A stretch of 5,845 bases of DNA. Source: Avoscillospira sp045589035. GTDB taxonomy: Bacteria > Bacillota > Clostridia > Oscillospirales > Oscillospiraceae. Both the position numbers and the translations under genes were made by a program. Of the stretch, positions 4,674 through 5,845 are shown in pieces; within the stretch, counting starts at the first letter, position 1, and the number at the start of each line of letters is the position of its first letter. The stretch is from NCBI GenBank assembly GCA_045589035.1, contig JAZNFJ010000136.1:1-5845 (forward strand), written 5' to 3'. The notes beneath the pieces were generated by a model that was not told where the DNA came from, did not search any database, and saw only the letters and a list, made by a program, of their open reading frames with translations.

Positions 4674-5845
4674 ACTTGATCTGGGTGCCGCAGGGGATCA
4701 TGTCATCCACGAAGATGACCTTGCAGCCGCAGGCATTGTTGGTGCCGGCCAGCAGCATACCCTGAGAAGTAACACCAGTAATGCGGTGGGGCTTCAGGTT
4801 TGCCACCACGATGATCTTCTTGCCGATCAGTTCCTCGCACTTGTAGTCGTGCTTGATGGAGGACACGATGACACGCTCGCCGATGCCGTCATCCAGCGTC
4901 AGCTTCAGGCAGTTGGCGCTCTTGCGAATCTCTGTAGCCTTGACGATCTTGCACACACGCAGGTCCAGACCGCCGAAGTAGTCGATATCGATCTCATCCT
5001 TGATAGGCTCCACGGGATCGGGATCACCATAGACCTTTTCTTCCACCACTTCTTCCACGATCTCAGGCTTCTTAGCCTCTTCCTCGGTCATGGGAGTGGA
5101 GAAGTCCAGCAGCTTCAGATAGCGCTCGGTTTCAATGGCATAGAGGAACAGGTACAGGCGGGGACCTCTTTCCTTATCAATAAGCAGCTTGTAGACGGTC
5201 TTGAAGAACTCGCCCTGGGCAGCCTTCAGTTCCTTGCTGCCCTGCTCCAGACCGCGGGTCTTGGCAGGAATGGCATAGATGGCGGTGTTCAGTTCCTCCA
5301 GCGTGTAGCCGCCCTTGGACAGATAGGCATGCAGATCAGCGATCTCCTGCTTCTCCTGCTCGGACAGTTCGTTGTAAACATCCCAGTTACGGCCGGTGCG
5401 CAGGCGGTTGACCTGATCGGGAGCGCACTGCTCCAGCCAGAACTTTGCCCGCTCCAGACGGTCGGCAAAGTCGGCTTCCTTGAAGGGGGTGCCGATCTTT
5501 TCAAAAACAGTTTCCAGCATGGGAACATTGAAGTCCACCACAGAACCCATCTGGACCAGCAGCCCCATGGGAACGGTGTTGACCTCACGGCCTTCCACGG
5601 TGGTATTGTACATGACGGACTGCATCTGCTCGTCGGCCTTGCCGTTTCTGCAGGCATCCAGCATGCGGTCAAATTCGAAATACTGCTTCAGAATGCCATC
5701 GTCGAAGCAGAAGTCGAACGCACGGGTAGGCTCGGTCTTGGAGTACAGCCACAGAATGACTTCCGGCTGATACAGCTTCAGCAGGGTGTCGGGTGTCAGG
5801 TTCAGACCGGTGGAACCGGACATCTTGCCGGTGGAACCGCGGATA
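4672..5845 (-). CDS. lysK: Class I lysyl-tRNA synthetase, C-terminal part with fused tRNA-binding domain (partial)
   Basis: The frame is open to the right edge, so the N-terminal catalytic half with the HIGH motif is outside the window; about 390 residues are visible. The first visible residues include KMSGS, the class I KMSKS signature with Gly for the second Lys, followed by LYQPEVILWLYSKTEPTRAFDF and a KQYFEFDR stretch. With the later KERGPRLYLFLYAI, this matches class I (archaeal-type) LysRS rather than MetRS. The helical anticodon-binding part is followed by an acidic, Glu-rich linker and, from about base 4992 to the end, an EMAPII/Trbp111-like OB-fold tRNA-binding domain (DYFGGLDLRVCKIV, ANLKPHRITGVTSQGMLLA). 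That domain is familiar from MetRS and unusual as an addition to class I LysRS. The enzyme charges tRNA-Lys in the cytoplasm. It is convergent with the sugar operon and looks functionally unrelated. The symbol lysK denotes class I LysRS; lysS is also used. Confidence 0.82.
   Translation of the reverse strand, partial: IRGSTGKMSGSTGLNLTPDTLLKLYQPEVILWLYSKTEPTRAFDFCFDDGILKQYFEFDRMLDACRNGKADEQMQSVMYNTTVEGREVNTVPMGLLVQMGSVVDFNVPMLETVFEKIGTPFKEADFADRLERAKFWLEQCAPDQVNRLRTGRNWDVYNELSEQEKQEIADLHAYLSKGGYTLEELNTAIYAIPAKTRGLEQGSKELKAAQGEFFKTVYKLLIDKERGPRLYLFLYAIETERYLKLLDFSTPMTEEEAKKPEIVEEVVEEKVYGDPDPVEPIKDEIDIDYFGGLDLRVCKIVKATEIRKSANCLKLTLDDGIGERVIVSSIKHDYKCEELIGKKIIVVANLKPHRITGVTSQGMLLAGTNNACGCKVIFVDDMIPCGTQIK

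Noticed and set aside
4672..5845. Methionyl-tRNA synthetase C-terminus
   Set aside because: The C-terminal tRNA-binding domain is typical of MetRS, but the stretch after KMSGS (PEVILWLYSKTEPTRAFDF, KQYFEFDR) and the later GPRLYLFL match class I LysRS better. The final word needs the part beyond the window.

Overview
This window looks like chromosomal DNA of a Gram-positive, Firmicutes-type bacterium, probably a gut clostridium of the Oscillospiraceae/Faecalibacterium kind. That placement is an inference. It rests on near-perfect AGGAGG ribosome binding sites, AT-rich spacers between moderately GC-rich genes ending mostly in G/C codons, sigma-A-like promoters, and a class I lysyl-tRNA synthetase carrying a C-terminal tRNA-binding domain. 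There is no mobile element, CRISPR array, rRNA or tRNA gene.

Layout. 1-104 holds no gene, only two stacked terminator-like hairpins. 105-1055 (-) is a divergent NagB-type sugar isomerase/deaminase with its own strong promoter and a palindrome in its leader. 1162-1764 (-) is a small cytoplasmic CBM9-like carbohydrate-binding protein. 1777-2658 (-) is an AraC-family regulator, 12 bp upstream of the CBM9-like gene and almost certainly co-transcribed with it. 2659-2822 is a divergent AT-rich control region with a consensus -10 for the regulator and repeated TATCATAA-type motifs. 2823-3533 (+) is an LmbE/PIG-L zinc deacetylase and 3573-4619 (+) a Gfo/Idh/MocA NAD(P)-dependent sugar oxidoreductase; together they form a two-gene operon. 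A 19-bp perfect hairpin at 4625-4673 ends it. From 4672 to the right edge (-) lies the 3' part of a class I lysyl-tRNA synthetase gene, a housekeeping gene that seems unrelated to the rest.

How the genes may work together (inference). A sugar-sensing AraC regulator sits between a deacetylase plus dehydrogenase pair and a carbohydrate-binding protein plus NagB-like enzyme. De-N-acetylation, oxidation of a sugar hydroxyl and aldose-ketose isomerisation/deamination would suit use of an N-acetylated amino sugar or a modified derivative of one. The canonical NagA (amidohydrolase-type deacetylase) is absent here, and the NagB-like enzyme has a changed phosphate loop and lacks one catalytic-site Asp, so the substrate is probably not plain glucosamine-6-phosphate. 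No transporter, kinase or glycosidase lies in the window, so the substrate and the rest of the route cannot be fixed from it.
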